A stretch of 6,488 nt of DNA from DAOSWM01 sp035380045 (GTDB lineage: Bacteria > Bacteroidota > Bacteroidia > Bacteroidales > Tenuifilaceae), in the NCBI GenBank assembly GCA_035380045.1, contig DAOSWM010000112.1, forward strand, positions 1 through 6,488, in the 5' to 3' direction. Positions 1-6,193 of the stretch are shown here, piece after piece; position 1 is the stretch's first letter, and every line of letters begins with the position of its first letter. Under the pieces are notes generated by a model, which was given only the letters and a program-made list of their open reading frames with translations, had not been told where the DNA came from and ran no database searches. A program made the position numbers and the translations under genes.

Positions 1-2030
1 TCACCGTAACCGCCGATGATGGAAAGGGCGGAACCGCTGACGATACATTCAACTTTTGTGTGAATGCCTTTGGCAACAATATTCCAAATGTTGAAAACCC
101 CATTGTTGATATAGTTAATAATGAAGGTTTTATTTCGATAAATATTGATTTGACAAATGTTTTTGCCGATACGGATGATGATGCATTAACCTACTCCGCA
201 ATTTCTGAAAACGAAGAAATTGTAGCTGTTAGCATTGTGGGTAGCACACTATCAATTTCGGAAGTGGGCATTGGAACAACCACAATTACTGTAACAGCTA
301 ACGATGGCAAGGGAGGGACTGTATCCGATACTTTCAGTTTTACAGTAAATGCTATACCGTATGTAGCAAATTCAATACTTAATATTACTGAAAACGAAGG
401 GTTTGTTTCTGTGACTATAAATTTATTAAACATTTTCACTGATAACGACGGAGATGTTCTTACCTACTCAGCAATTTCTGAAAATGAATCGATAATTACT
501 GTTGAAGTGGTTGAACATACACTTTTCCTAACCGAAACCAGTGTTGGAACAGCGAGCATAACTGTTACTGCTAACGATGGTAAAGGGGGAACAACTTCTG
601 AAGTGTTCAACTTCACTGTTAATGCTATTCCAACGGTTGAGAATCCAGTGGCAGACATAGCTTTGGAGGAAGGTTTCAGCACAACCGATATTGATTTAAC
701 CAACGTTTTTACCGATGCCGATGGCGATGTTCTCTCCTACTCAGCAGTTTCAGAGGATGAATTAGTTGTAACCGTCAGCGTGGCTGGCAGTACCCTCACC
801 GTTACCGAGGTTGGTATTGGAGCAACTAGTATCACCGTAACCGCCAACGATGGGAATGGCGGAACGGTAAACGATGTGTTCAACTTCACCGTGAGCGAGA
901 TTCCAAACTCCGCTCCTACGGTAGCCAACCCCATTACCGACATAGTTTTGGAGGAGGGTTTCGGCACAACCAATGTTGATCTAACCAACGTTTTCACCGA
1001 TACCGATGGTGATGTACTAACTTACACCGCCGTTTCGGAGAACGAAACGATTGTAACAGTTAGCATAGTTGGTAATGCGCTTTCCGTTACTGAGGTTAGC
1101 ATAGGAACTTCAGAAATCACCGTAACCGCTAGCGATGGCAATGGAGGAACTGTGAACGAATCGTTCAGCTTCACGGTGAGCGAGATTCCAAACTCCGCTC
1201 CTACGGTAGCCAACCCCATTACCGACATAGTTTTGGAGGAAGGTTTTAACTCAACCGATATTGATTTAACCAACGTTTTCACCGATGCCGATGGCGATGT
1301 TCTCTCCTACTCCGCCGTTTCGGAGAATGAATTAGTTGTAACCGTCAGCGTGGCTGGCAATACCCTCACCGTTACCGAGGTTGGTAATGGAGCAACTAGT
1401 ATCACTGTAACCGCCAATGATAGCAATGGCGGAACGGTAAACGATGTGTTCAGCTTCACTGTGAATGAGATTCCAAACTCCGCTCCTACGGTAGCCAACC
1501 CCATTACCGACATAGTTTTGGAGGAGGGTTTCGGCACAACCGATGTTGATCTAACCAACGTTTTCGCCGATGCCGATGGCGATGTTCTCTCCTACTCCGC
1601 CGCTTCTGAGAATGAATTAGTTGTTACCGTCAGCGTGGCTGGAAACACCCTCACCGTTACCGAGGTTGGTATTGGAGCAGCTAACATCACTGTAACCGCC
1701 AACGATGGCAACGGAGGAACCGTAAGCGATTCGTTCAGCTTCACCTTGAATACTGGTACGTATATTGAACCTTTATGTAATTTCAATATGAATATTTACC
1801 CAAATCCAGTAAATGATATTTTAAATATTCAATTAATTTCTATTTCAGATAACGAAATAAATTTTGAAGTTTTTGATATTAAAGGAAGAAAAGTTTTAAG
1901 TAGAAAATTTGATAAGGATTCATTGAATAGATTAATTCAGATCAATGTATCTGATTTTTCTAGCGGAGTTTACTTAATTCAATTGCGAAGTGATAAGTTT
2001 ACAGAAACCATTCGGTTTATAAAAGAATAG
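1..2030 (+). CDS. Repetitive Ig/cadherin-like surface protein with C-terminal T9SS sorting domain (5'-truncated)
   Basis: This is the 3' part of a large secreted or cell-surface protein gene. The frame is already open at base 3 and reads the end of another repeat (TVTADDGKGGT), so the GTG at 60 is internal and the true start lies left of the window. Six complete repeats of 91-95 residues follow. Each has the pattern P-x-V-x-N-P-I-x-D-I, then DLTNVFTDADGDVLSYSA, then a V-x-V-S-V-x-G-x-x-L-T-V-T-E-V-G stretch, then TVTANDGNGGT. This is the plan of bacterial Ig-like or cadherin-like beta-sandwich modules, and the D-x-D-G-D loops could bind calcium (inference). The last ~84 residues match a type A T9SS sorting domain, so the mature protein is probably exported through the outer membrane and anchored or released there. 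Such repeats usually act as stalks or adhesive spacers. Any catalytic or ligand-binding domain would be in the missing N-terminal part. A hairpin terminator follows the TAG stop at 2028-2030. Confidence 0.93.
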   Translation, partial: TVTADDGKGGTADDTFNFCVNAFGNNIPNVENPIVDIVNNEGFISINIDLTNVFADTDDDALTYSAISENEEIVAVSIVGSTLSISEVGIGTTTITVTANDGKGGTVSDTFSFTVNAIPYVANSILNITENEGFVSVTINLLNIFTDNDGDVLTYSAISENESIITVEVVEHTLFLTETSVGTASITVTANDGKGGTTSEVFNFTVNAIPTVENPVADIALEEGFSTTDIDLTNVFTDADGDVLSYSAVSEDELVVTVSVAGSTLTVTEVGIGATSITVTANDGNGGTVNDVFNFTVSEIPNSAPTVANPITDIVLEEGFGTTNVDLTNVFTDTDGDVLTYTAVSENETIVTVSIVGNALSVTEVSIGTSEITVTASDGNGGTVNESFSFTVSEIPNSAPTVANPITDIVLEEGFNSTDIDLTNVFTDADGDVLSYSAVSENELVVTVSVAGNTLTVTEVGNGATSITVTANDSNGGTVNDVFSFTVNEIPNSAPTVANPITDIVLEEGFGTTDVDLTNVFADADGDVLSYSAASENELVVTVSVAGNTLTVTEVGIGAANITVTANDGNGGTVSDSFSFTLNTGTYIEPLCNFNMNIYPNPVNDILNIQLISISDNEINFEVFDIKGRKVLSRKFDKDSLNRLIQINVSDFSSGVYLIQLRSDKFTETIRFIKE
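84..1751 (+). repeat. Six tandem in-gene repeats (273 then 285 bp units)
   Basis: Counting from the conserved Pro codon, units run 84-356, 357-629, 630-914, 915-1199, 1200-1484 and 1485-1751. The first two are 273 bp. Units 3-5 are 285 bp because of an added NSAP-type linker. A partial unit lies at 1-83. The first two units are diverged and more AT-rich. Units 3-6 are close to identical over long stretches of DNA, for example the linker GAGATTCCAAACTCCGCTCC before units 4, 5 and 6. Units 3 and 5 share one variant near their start (ACCGATATTGATTTAACC), and units 4 and 6 share another (GTTGATCTAACC). Confidence 0.93.
1776..2027 (+). other. Type A T9SS C-terminal sorting domain
   Basis: This region encodes the last 84 residues of the surface protein. 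Its landmarks fit the type A sorting domain of Bacteroidota type IX secretion: MNIYPNPVNDILNIQL at the start, FEVFDIKGRKVLSRK in the middle, then DFSSGVYLIQLRSD and the terminal IRFIKE. In this family the domain directs passage through the outer-membrane T9SS translocon and is usually cleaved or replaced by a lipopolysaccharide anchor. The DNA is visibly more AT-rich than the repeats before it. A short non-repeat linker (1752-1775) separates the two. Confidence 0.92.
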
Positions 2031-2042
2031 GCATACATGAAT

Positions 2043-2078
2043 AAGAAGAGGGTTCACTCTCTCGTGAACCCTTTTCTT
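2043..2078. terminator. Intrinsic terminator between convergent genes
   Basis: A 9-bp perfect stem (AGGGTTCAC at 2049-2057, GTGAACCCT at 2064-2072) encloses the 6-base loop TCTCTC. The stem extends outward through one G-T wobble to about 2045/2076. It is followed by a T-rich run (TTTTCTTTATATTTT) on the plus strand, so it should end the surface-protein transcript. The minus strand sees the same stem with a weaker T-rich tail (CTTCTTATT). It overlaps the stop codon of the minus-strand gene and probably serves both directions, better for the plus strand. Confidence 0.85.
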
Positions 2079-2737
2079 TATATTTTATATGGGATTTCAG
2101 GCAAGTCGTTAACCACAATTCCACAACCAATCTGTTGAATTCTGTTAGCTTCCCTATCAATTTGTGGTGAAAGAATTGTTCCAATTAGTTGCGTATTGAT
2201 AAAATGTGCTGCGAACCTATTCAGTTTGTTGTTATTTAATTTTGAGTACTCAAACGCATTTTTTGCCGCATAAGCGGCAGATTCGAGGATGTGTTTCAGC
2301 ATGGCAATATGCACACCCTTTCCCGTTTCAATACTTTCGATTTCAGCAATCGAACCTGTAATTAATTTGTTTACTTCGTAAAACCTAAAAAGCTTTAAAT
2401 CAGCCCTTGCATCTTTACGAAGCCGTTTCATTTTTTTTGAAATTTCTACTAAATCTTTTTTTGAAAGGATATTCCGATAGGTTGGTTTTTCAGTAAAGGA
2501 AGGTAAGTTTCCAAGGGGAACAAAATCGTTTGAAACGATTGGAATACCAATTTTATTAAATTTTTTTGCACGTATATCAAAGTAACATGCTACGGGGTAT
2601 AGCAAGAACTCCGAGAAAATTAGGATGTTAGATACGAATCTCGATTTATTTTTTGTTAACTCAGCGTAAAGTTTTCTTCTTTCCCTATTTACAAGTCTAG
2701 CTTCACGGAAATGTTCTCTGAATCCGCTCATTTGCAT
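2078..2737 (-). CDS. Unrecognised 219-residue basic protein
   Basis: I do not recognise the family. The reading frame is clean and its codon use resembles that of its neighbours. The N-terminus is strongly charged (residues 6-33, rich in Arg, Lys and Glu). A hydrophobic stretch at about 35-51 (SNILIFSEFLLYPVAC) is short and has an internal Glu, so it is more likely a buried or peripheral helix than a clear membrane span. A second basic stretch follows at 92-118 (KKDLVEISKKMKRLRKDAR), then a helical region at 140-165 with AAYAAKNAFEY. The C-terminus holds QIDREANRIQQIGCG. No signal peptide is visible. The start is ATG at 2737, but the third codon is also ATG (2731) and neither has a clear ribosome binding site. 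It lies 28 bases downstream of the membrane protein gene, so it is probably the last gene of that operon. Its stop overlaps the shared terminator. Confidence 0.78.
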   Translation of the reverse strand: MQMSGFREHFREARLVNRERRKLYAELTKNKSRFVSNILIFSEFLLYPVACYFDIRAKKFNKIGIPIVSNDFVPLGNLPSFTEKPTYRNILSKKDLVEISKKMKRLRKDARADLKLFRFYEVNKLITGSIAEIESIETGKGVHIAMLKHILESAAYAAKNAFEYSKLNNNKLNRFAAHFINTQLIGTILSPQIDREANRIQQIGCGIVVNDLPEIPYKI

Positions 2738-2765
2738 TCACTTAATTCAAAATCACGAAAAAAAC

Positions 2766-3578
2766 TTAGTAAAAACCCATCAGAATCCTATCCCACCGTA
2801 CATCATCGTAAATTGTGTAGGCATAGTATGCACAAACCAACGAAAACAATGTTTCCCTAACCTCGTTAGCACTATTATTATGAATGGGAAAGTATGAGTT
2901 GTAATTTGTATGCAACCAAAAAAGTAGGAACGAAACCGTTAATGTAAGCATTGCTGAAATAAACTCTTTATGATTCACTTTTGCAAAAGAGCGAACTGCT
3001 AGGTATAAAATGGGAATATATAGAAGATGGTAAAAATCTATGTGCACTTGGTTGTACTGATGATAGAAAGGAAGTATTGCAAACGCCATTATTATATGTG
3101 CATCGGGAAGTTTAATACCAAGAACAGATGGACGTTTCAACAATATCATTAAGGTGGAAAATAACACAAAAAGAATGGTAGTTCTATCAACAAGCCTGTC
3201 GAAAAATTTCTTATCGATATTATGAACATTCAGCTCATTCTGACCATTTATATCACGAAGGTAATCGGGGGTAGCAAATCCGAATAATCGTTGCCCCCAG
3301 CTAACCTCTTCGAGCGATGCCGAGAAAAAGAGCAAACCAACAATAATTAGCAGGATGCAAGCATAGAATTTTCTTTTCTTCTCAATTAACGCAGTAACTC
3401 CGGCAGCAACAAGAAAAACACCCGTGATAAGCAGCAACAAAAATCCAACATACTCAACAAAACTATCTTCAAGAGTAATACTTGCGTAGATATCCTTTTT
3501 AAATACAAATACTAAACTAAAAAGTGTAATGGCCGCAATAAGCCATAGGAAGAATGTGTAGGACGAACTCGTTTTCAT
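2766..3578 (-). CDS. Polytopic membrane protein with EEVSWGQ motif
   Basis: A predicted integral inner-membrane protein of 270 residues. Counting from the ATG at 3578, hydrophobic segments lie at about 8-26, 42-64, 71-88, 134-147, 160-172, 185-198, 209-222 and 245-257, giving roughly seven or eight spans. The most striking soluble segment is residues 90-120: EEVSWGQRLFGF, then NGQNE, ending in VHNI. From memory, an EE-[IV]-S-W-G-Q block followed by N-x-Q-x-E and HN recurs in uncharacterised bacterial membrane proteins. The acidic, Trp and His residues look like a functional site, but I cannot name a reaction. A second His/aromatic cluster (FYHQYNQVHIDFYH) lies at about 171-184. A GTG at 3587 would add three residues, but the in-frame ATG at 3578 is the more natural start. 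It sits 18 bases after the dehydrogenase stop, which suggests co-transcription. Confidence 0.87.
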   Translation of the reverse strand: MKTSSSYTFFLWLIAAITLFSLVFVFKKDIYASITLEDSFVEYVGFLLLLITGVFLVAAGVTALIEKKRKFYACILLIIVGLLFFSASLEEVSWGQRLFGFATPDYLRDINGQNELNVHNIDKKFFDRLVDRTTILFVLFSTLMILLKRPSVLGIKLPDAHIIMAFAILPFYHQYNQVHIDFYHLLYIPILYLAVRSFAKVNHKEFISAMLTLTVSFLLFWLHTNYNSYFPIHNNSANEVRETLFSLVCAYYAYTIYDDVRWDRILMGFY

Positions 3579-3596
3579 TTTGCACACATGTTAAAA

Positions 3597-4754
3597 TTAT
3601 AATGCACTAACAAGAATCTTCTCAACCCGTTCAGCATCAATATTTTTATTTTCTCCAAGTTTCCACTTGCGCTGATAGAAACGATTAAAAATTGGTGAAA
3701 GCTGTTCACGATTGATTCCGTAATCGGAAAGTTTTGTTTTAATATTCATTGCATTGAAGAATGATTCTGTTTCTTTAATGGCCAAATCAATTCGTTTATG
3801 CTCAGAACCTTCGTTTATAGACCAAATCCGACTCGCGTACTGAAGTAGCTTCTCCTTCTTCTCATCCCTTGTTTCGTTCAGCAACGATGGCAATACAATG
3901 GCTAAAGTAACGGCATGGTCGAGGTTAAAAAAAGCTGTAAGCTCATGCCCAATCATATGTGTAGCCCAATCAGAAGGAACCCCAACACCAATTATTCCGT
4001 TAAGAGCCATTGTGCAAGCCCACATCATTGAGGCGCGCAAATCGTAATCAGTTGGGTTTTCCAACACTTTTGACCCAATTTCAACCAAAGTTTGCAGCAA
4101 ACCTTCGGCCCAACGATCCTGAACTGGTGAAAAAACTGAGTAGGTAAGATACTGTTCAATAACGTGAACGTAAGCATCCACAATACCATTCGAAACCTGG
4201 TTTAGTGGTAACGAATAGGTTGTTGTAGGATCGAGAACCGAAAACTTTGGGAAAAGTAGTGGACTTCCAAAAGCAAATTTTTCACCAGTTGAAACTCGGC
4301 TTATAACTCCACCAGAGTTCATTTCAGATCCAGTTGCCGCAAGAGTTAGCACCGTTCCTATGGGAACTGCATCATTAATTGTTACATCTCTGCCTCCGGT
4401 AAGTATTGTCCATGGGTCGCCTTGAAAATGTATGGCTGCAGAAATAAACTTAGTTCCATCAATTACGGAACCTCCCCCTACTGCTAGCAAAAAATCTATT
4501 TTTAAACTTTGAGCCAACTTAACTGCCTTCATCAAGGTTTCGTACTTCGGGTTTGGCTCAATACCTCCAAATTCAATAAGTTCGAACCCTTTTAGAGCTT
4601 CAACAACTTGTTCGTAAACACCATTTCGTTTTATACTACCGCCACCATAGGTCATTAGAATTTTTGCATTTTGAGGAATTTCGTTTGCTATACTCTCAAT
4701 TTCACCCTCACCGAATAATATTTTTACCGGATTGTAGAACTCAAAATTCATCAT
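3597..4754 (-). CDS. yqhD: YqhD-type NADPH-dependent iron-containing alcohol/aldehyde dehydrogenase
   Basis: A group III (iron-containing family) alcohol dehydrogenase. Members like E. coli YqhD use NADPH to reduce a broad range of short-chain and toxic aldehydes in the cytoplasm. The 385-residue length and colinear motifs match E. coli YqhD (about 387) as I recall it: FYNPVKILFGEGEIE at the start, TYGGGSIKRNG (35-45, coenzyme loop), EFGGIEPNPKYETLMKAVKL, LLAVGGGSVIDGTKFI (89-104, dinucleotide-binding glycines), TLAATGSEMNSGGVISR, and NGIVDAYVHVIEQY. The metal ligands appear intact: Asp193, His197, His266 in DWATHMIGHE and His280 in NLDHA. The C-terminus keeps LSDYGI and KLGENKNID. The start is one of two adjacent ATGs (4754 or 4751), with no strong ribosome binding site. 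It is the first gene of a likely three-gene operon. Physiological substrate is not shown by the sequence; aldehyde detoxification or fermentation are both plausible. Confidence 0.95.
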   Translation of the reverse strand: MMNFEFYNPVKILFGEGEIESIANEIPQNAKILMTYGGGSIKRNGVYEQVVEALKGFELIEFGGIEPNPKYETLMKAVKLAQSLKIDFLLAVGGGSVIDGTKFISAAIHFQGDPWTILTGGRDVTINDAVPIGTVLTLAATGSEMNSGGVISRVSTGEKFAFGSPLLFPKFSVLDPTTTYSLPLNQVSNGIVDAYVHVIEQYLTYSVFSPVQDRWAEGLLQTLVEIGSKVLENPTDYDLRASMMWACTMALNGIIGVGVPSDWATHMIGHELTAFFNLDHAVTLAIVLPSLLNETRDEKKEKLLQYASRIWSINEGSEHKRIDLAIKETESFFNAMNIKTKLSDYGINREQLSPIFNRFYQRKWKLGENKNIDAERVEKILVSAL

Positions 4755-4960
4755 GACTTTTCATTTTAATGTGCCTAAAAAATCTTTACATATCACACTA
4801 CTAGAATAATAGGGGTTTATACTGAAGCAAAAAAAATCATTTTCTTTCCCATAAACTAAATTGTTATCAACATAACTATGTAATCCCGAAAGATAGTAAT
4901 TTACTCCAAAGTTTATTATTAAAACTGGTGTAATTCATAAAAATTGATAGAAATTAAACG

Positions 4961-4974
4961 TGAAAACGTTTTGA
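4961..4974. promoter_or_regulatory. Palindromic candidate operator TGAAAACGTTTTGA
   Basis: A perfect 10-base palindrome AAAACGTTTT (4963-4972) with a central CG lies about 210 bases upstream of the dehydrogenase start. Its shape, A-rich then CG then T-rich, resembles LacI-family operators: it differs from the cre-type pattern TGWNANCGNTNWCA at one position. The distance from the gene is long and such short palindromes occur by chance in AT-rich DNA, so this is only a candidate. Confidence 0.25.
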
Positions 4975-5022
4975 AGAATTGGTGCTTTACGCTTGAATAT
5001 TACAAATGCATTCACCTTTAAA

Positions 5023-5068
5023 ATTCCAATTTCATGTGGATTCTACTCCATGAAACACTCCATTGAAT
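5023..5068. repeat. Nested inverted repeat (possible hairpin or operator)
   Basis: An inner 7-bp inverted repeat, TTTCATG (5030-5036) and CATGAAA (5049-5055), is surrounded by an imperfect outer pair, ATTCCAAT (5023-5030) and ATTGAAT (5062-5068). GGA and TCC inside the inner arm could pair further as an alternative. No T-run follows on either strand, so it does not look like a terminator. It lies in the gene-free region about 140 bases beyond the end of the small minus-strand gene and 270 bases before the dehydrogenase gene. Confidence 0.4.
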
Positions 5069-5206
5069 CGTATGATAAATAGTTTCTAGAAATGAAAGAA
5101 GTGGGCAGCTTTGAATTATTGCAGTAATTTCTTCAGCCTATTTTAAAAAGCAAAGGGGATACCATTATGGTTAATGATAAAAAAAACGAATGCTTGTGTT
5201 AGATTA

Positions 5207-5515
5207 CTATATAATTACCTGAATAACTTTACGAAGATCGACCAGAATAGCATCCTCCTCACGTTTATGATTAGGTTTCACTGCAACATAGAGGTAATTA
5301 TCGTCTGCTTCGGCAAGAAATACAAGTTCCAACTCAGGAAGGGCAGCTACAAGGTTCTCGAATAAATCAAAATCATCAAATTGTTCGAACCCTCCTATTG
5401 AATTATATCGTATAACTGTAATTAAATCTTCAATATCTGTATCAATTATGTTACGCGCCATACGTTCGGCTAAATAGTTTCGGGCACGATTTTTTGATAT
5501 TTGTAGTGTATTCAT
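5207..5515 (-). CDS. Unrecognised small acidic protein (102 residues)
   Basis: I do not recognise this protein. The chosen start is ATG at 5515 (MNTLQISKNRARNYLAER). An in-frame TTG at 5524 would add three residues but is a less likely start. The N-terminal third (residues 5-35) looks helical with several Arg residues. An acidic, aromatic stretch FEQFDDFDLFENL lies at about 43-55. It is followed by ELELVFLAEADDNYLYVAVKPN (61-82), which reads as two beta strands joined by a turn, and by a final strand or helix ending DLRKVIQVII. There is no signal peptide or membrane span. The amphipathic pattern argues for a real small cytoplasmic protein, rather than the overlapping 63-codon plus-strand frame at 5174-5365. 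A good Bacteroidota -7 element lies about 54 bases upstream. It is a single gene, divergent from the CoA-binding gene. Confidence 0.68.
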   Translation of the reverse strand: MNTLQISKNRARNYLAERMARNIIDTDIEDLITVIRYNSIGGFEQFDDFDLFENLVAALPELELVFLAEADDNYLYVAVKPNHKREEDAILVDLRKVIQVII

Positions 5516-5568
5516 GGCAAGCAACGGTTTGGGTTTCGAGCATGCAAAAAAACTAAATTCACTCTTTA

Positions 5569-5576
5569 CAAAGTTA
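5569..5576 (-). promoter_or_regulatory. Candidate -7 promoter element TAACTTTG
   Basis: On the minus strand this 8-mer matches the Bacteroidota -7 consensus TAnnTTTG exactly. It would place transcription start near 5562, giving a leader of roughly 46 bases before the ATG at 5515. The -33 TTTG element is not clear: only TTTTT/TTTA-like bases occur near 5601-5605, slightly too far upstream. The match is therefore to half of the promoter. Confidence 0.45.
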
Positions 5577-5655
5577 ATGGATTATATTACATTCGCCATT
5601 AAAAAGGGGTTATTTTTCAGGATTTGGTTTCTCTGGTAATTTATCTTGAAATTTT

Positions 5656-5671
5656 ACTCATTCTAATGAGT
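5656..5671. promoter_or_regulatory. Perfect 16-base palindrome ACTCATTCTAATGAGT
   Basis: Two perfect 7-base arms, ACTCATT and AATGAGT, are separated by CT. The site lies 63 bases upstream of the CoA-binding gene. A weak promoter-like pair lies just downstream: TTTT at 5674-5677 and TATTTTAG at 5695-5702, spacing 17, each one base off the Bacteroidota consensus. A dimeric regulator binding here would sit immediately upstream of that promoter. The two-base spacer makes a good RNA hairpin unlikely, so a protein-binding site is the better reading, still unproven. Confidence 0.4.
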
Positions 5672-5734
5672 TCTTTTCCTATAGTAACATCGGATATTTT
5701 AGAAACGTATATAACATAGAAAAGTGTAAATATT

Positions 5735-6187
5735 ATGTACAAGGAGATTAACGAGTTTCTTCAGGCAAGGTCAATTGCAGTGGTTGGGGTTTCCAGAAAC
5801 GAGAAATCGTTCGGAAGAACATTACTTAAAGCATTTTCCTCAAGAGGTTATAACGTGCTAGTTGTTAACCCCAACGCCGACTCGATTGACTGTTATAGCT
5901 GTTACCGGTCAATTGCTCAGCTACCGGAAAATGTTGAAGCAGCATACATTTTAAAGCGAAATGAAGTAGCCGTGCAGCTTGCCCGCGAAGCGGCAACGAA
6001 GGGTATTAAGAAAATTTGGATCCACGTTAAATGCAACTCCCCTGAATTAAAGGAAATTAGCAATGAGTACGGAGTATCGATAATTGTTGGCGAATGCTTC
6101 TATATGTGGGCTGAACCTGTAAAGGGCATTCACCGGATACATCGGTTTTTACATGATTTATTTAGCTCAGGAAAGGAAAAGAATTAG
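5735..6187 (+). CDS. CoA-binding (YccU-like) Rossmann-fold protein
   Basis: A 150-residue single-domain protein of the CoA-binding family (CoA_binding_2, like E. coli YccU), related to the CoA-binding domain of succinyl-CoA synthetase and ADP-forming acyl-CoA synthetases. Visible marks are the first strand and nucleotide loop IAVVGVSRNEKSFGR (14-28), a second strand GYNVLVVNPNAD (38-49), the LPENVEAAYI segment (63-72), and IKKIWIHVKC (91-100). The C-terminal signature GECFYMWAEPVKGIHRIHRFLHDL (119-142) is typical of the subgroup. Such proteins are expected to bind CoA or acyl-CoA in the cytoplasm; their physiological role is poorly known. A CxxC pair (Cys53, Cys56 in DCYSCY) lies where relatives, as I recall them, usually have CYPS-like sequence. 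The start is the ATG at 5735 with no Shine-Dalgarno; an AAGGAG just after it (5741-5746) has no start codon at the right distance. It is not obviously in an operon. Confidence 0.92.
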   Translation: MYKEINEFLQARSIAVVGVSRNEKSFGRTLLKAFSSRGYNVLVVNPNADSIDCYSCYRSIAQLPENVEAAYILKRNEVAVQLAREAATKGIKKIWIHVKCNSPELKEISNEYGVSIIVGECFYMWAEPVKGIHRIHRFLHDLFSSGKEKN

Positions 6188-6193
6188 GAGGGA

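Larger units (their letters stand above)
4755..5206. other. 452-base gene-free region
   Basis: This stretch lies between the 3' end of the small minus-strand gene and the start of the dehydrogenase operon. It is AT-rich, with frequent stops in all frames, and shows no credible coding frame, tRNA or rRNA. It must contain the promoter of the dehydrogenase operon, but I found no perfect TAnnTTTG element on the minus strand. Two inverted repeats (4961-4974 and 5023-5068) and a short palindrome ACCATTATGGT (5161-5171) are the only visible structures. The length leaves room for a regulatory leader or small RNA, but I cannot demonstrate either. Confidence 0.6.

Noticed and set aside
60..62. GTG as the start of the repetitive surface protein
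   Set aside because: The same frame is open to the window edge and encodes the end of another repeat unit, so the GTG is an internal Val codon.
630..1751. Phase-variable or recombinase-driven cassette in the surface protein
   Set aside because: No recombinase gene, inverted site or silent cassette is visible; ordinary unequal exchange between tandem repeats explains the pattern.
191..1786. A series of 64-86 codon minus-strand open frames at 285-bp spacing
   Set aside because: They are the antisense of the in-gene repeats, with the same Ser/Val/Pro-rich low-complexity sequence each time. They follow the repeat period, not independent coding.
3585..3587. GTG start for the membrane protein
   Set aside because: It adds only three residues; the in-frame ATG at 3576-3578 is more likely and leaves an ordinary operon gap.
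5107..5136. Short stem AATTA TTGCAG TAATT as terminator of the small minus-strand gene
   Set aside because: It is a 5-bp AT-only stem lacking a T-run at the correct place, so too weak to support.
5176..5188. Oligo-A run (oligo-T on the minus strand) just after the small gene as an intrinsic terminator
   Set aside because: No stable hairpin precedes the T-run on the minus strand; the ACCATTATGGT palindrome lies on the wrong side of it.
5174..5365. 63-codon plus-strand open frame
   Set aside because: It overlaps the better minus-strand small gene, has a Cys/Lys-rich sequence with no recognisable pattern, and no promoter or ribosome binding site.
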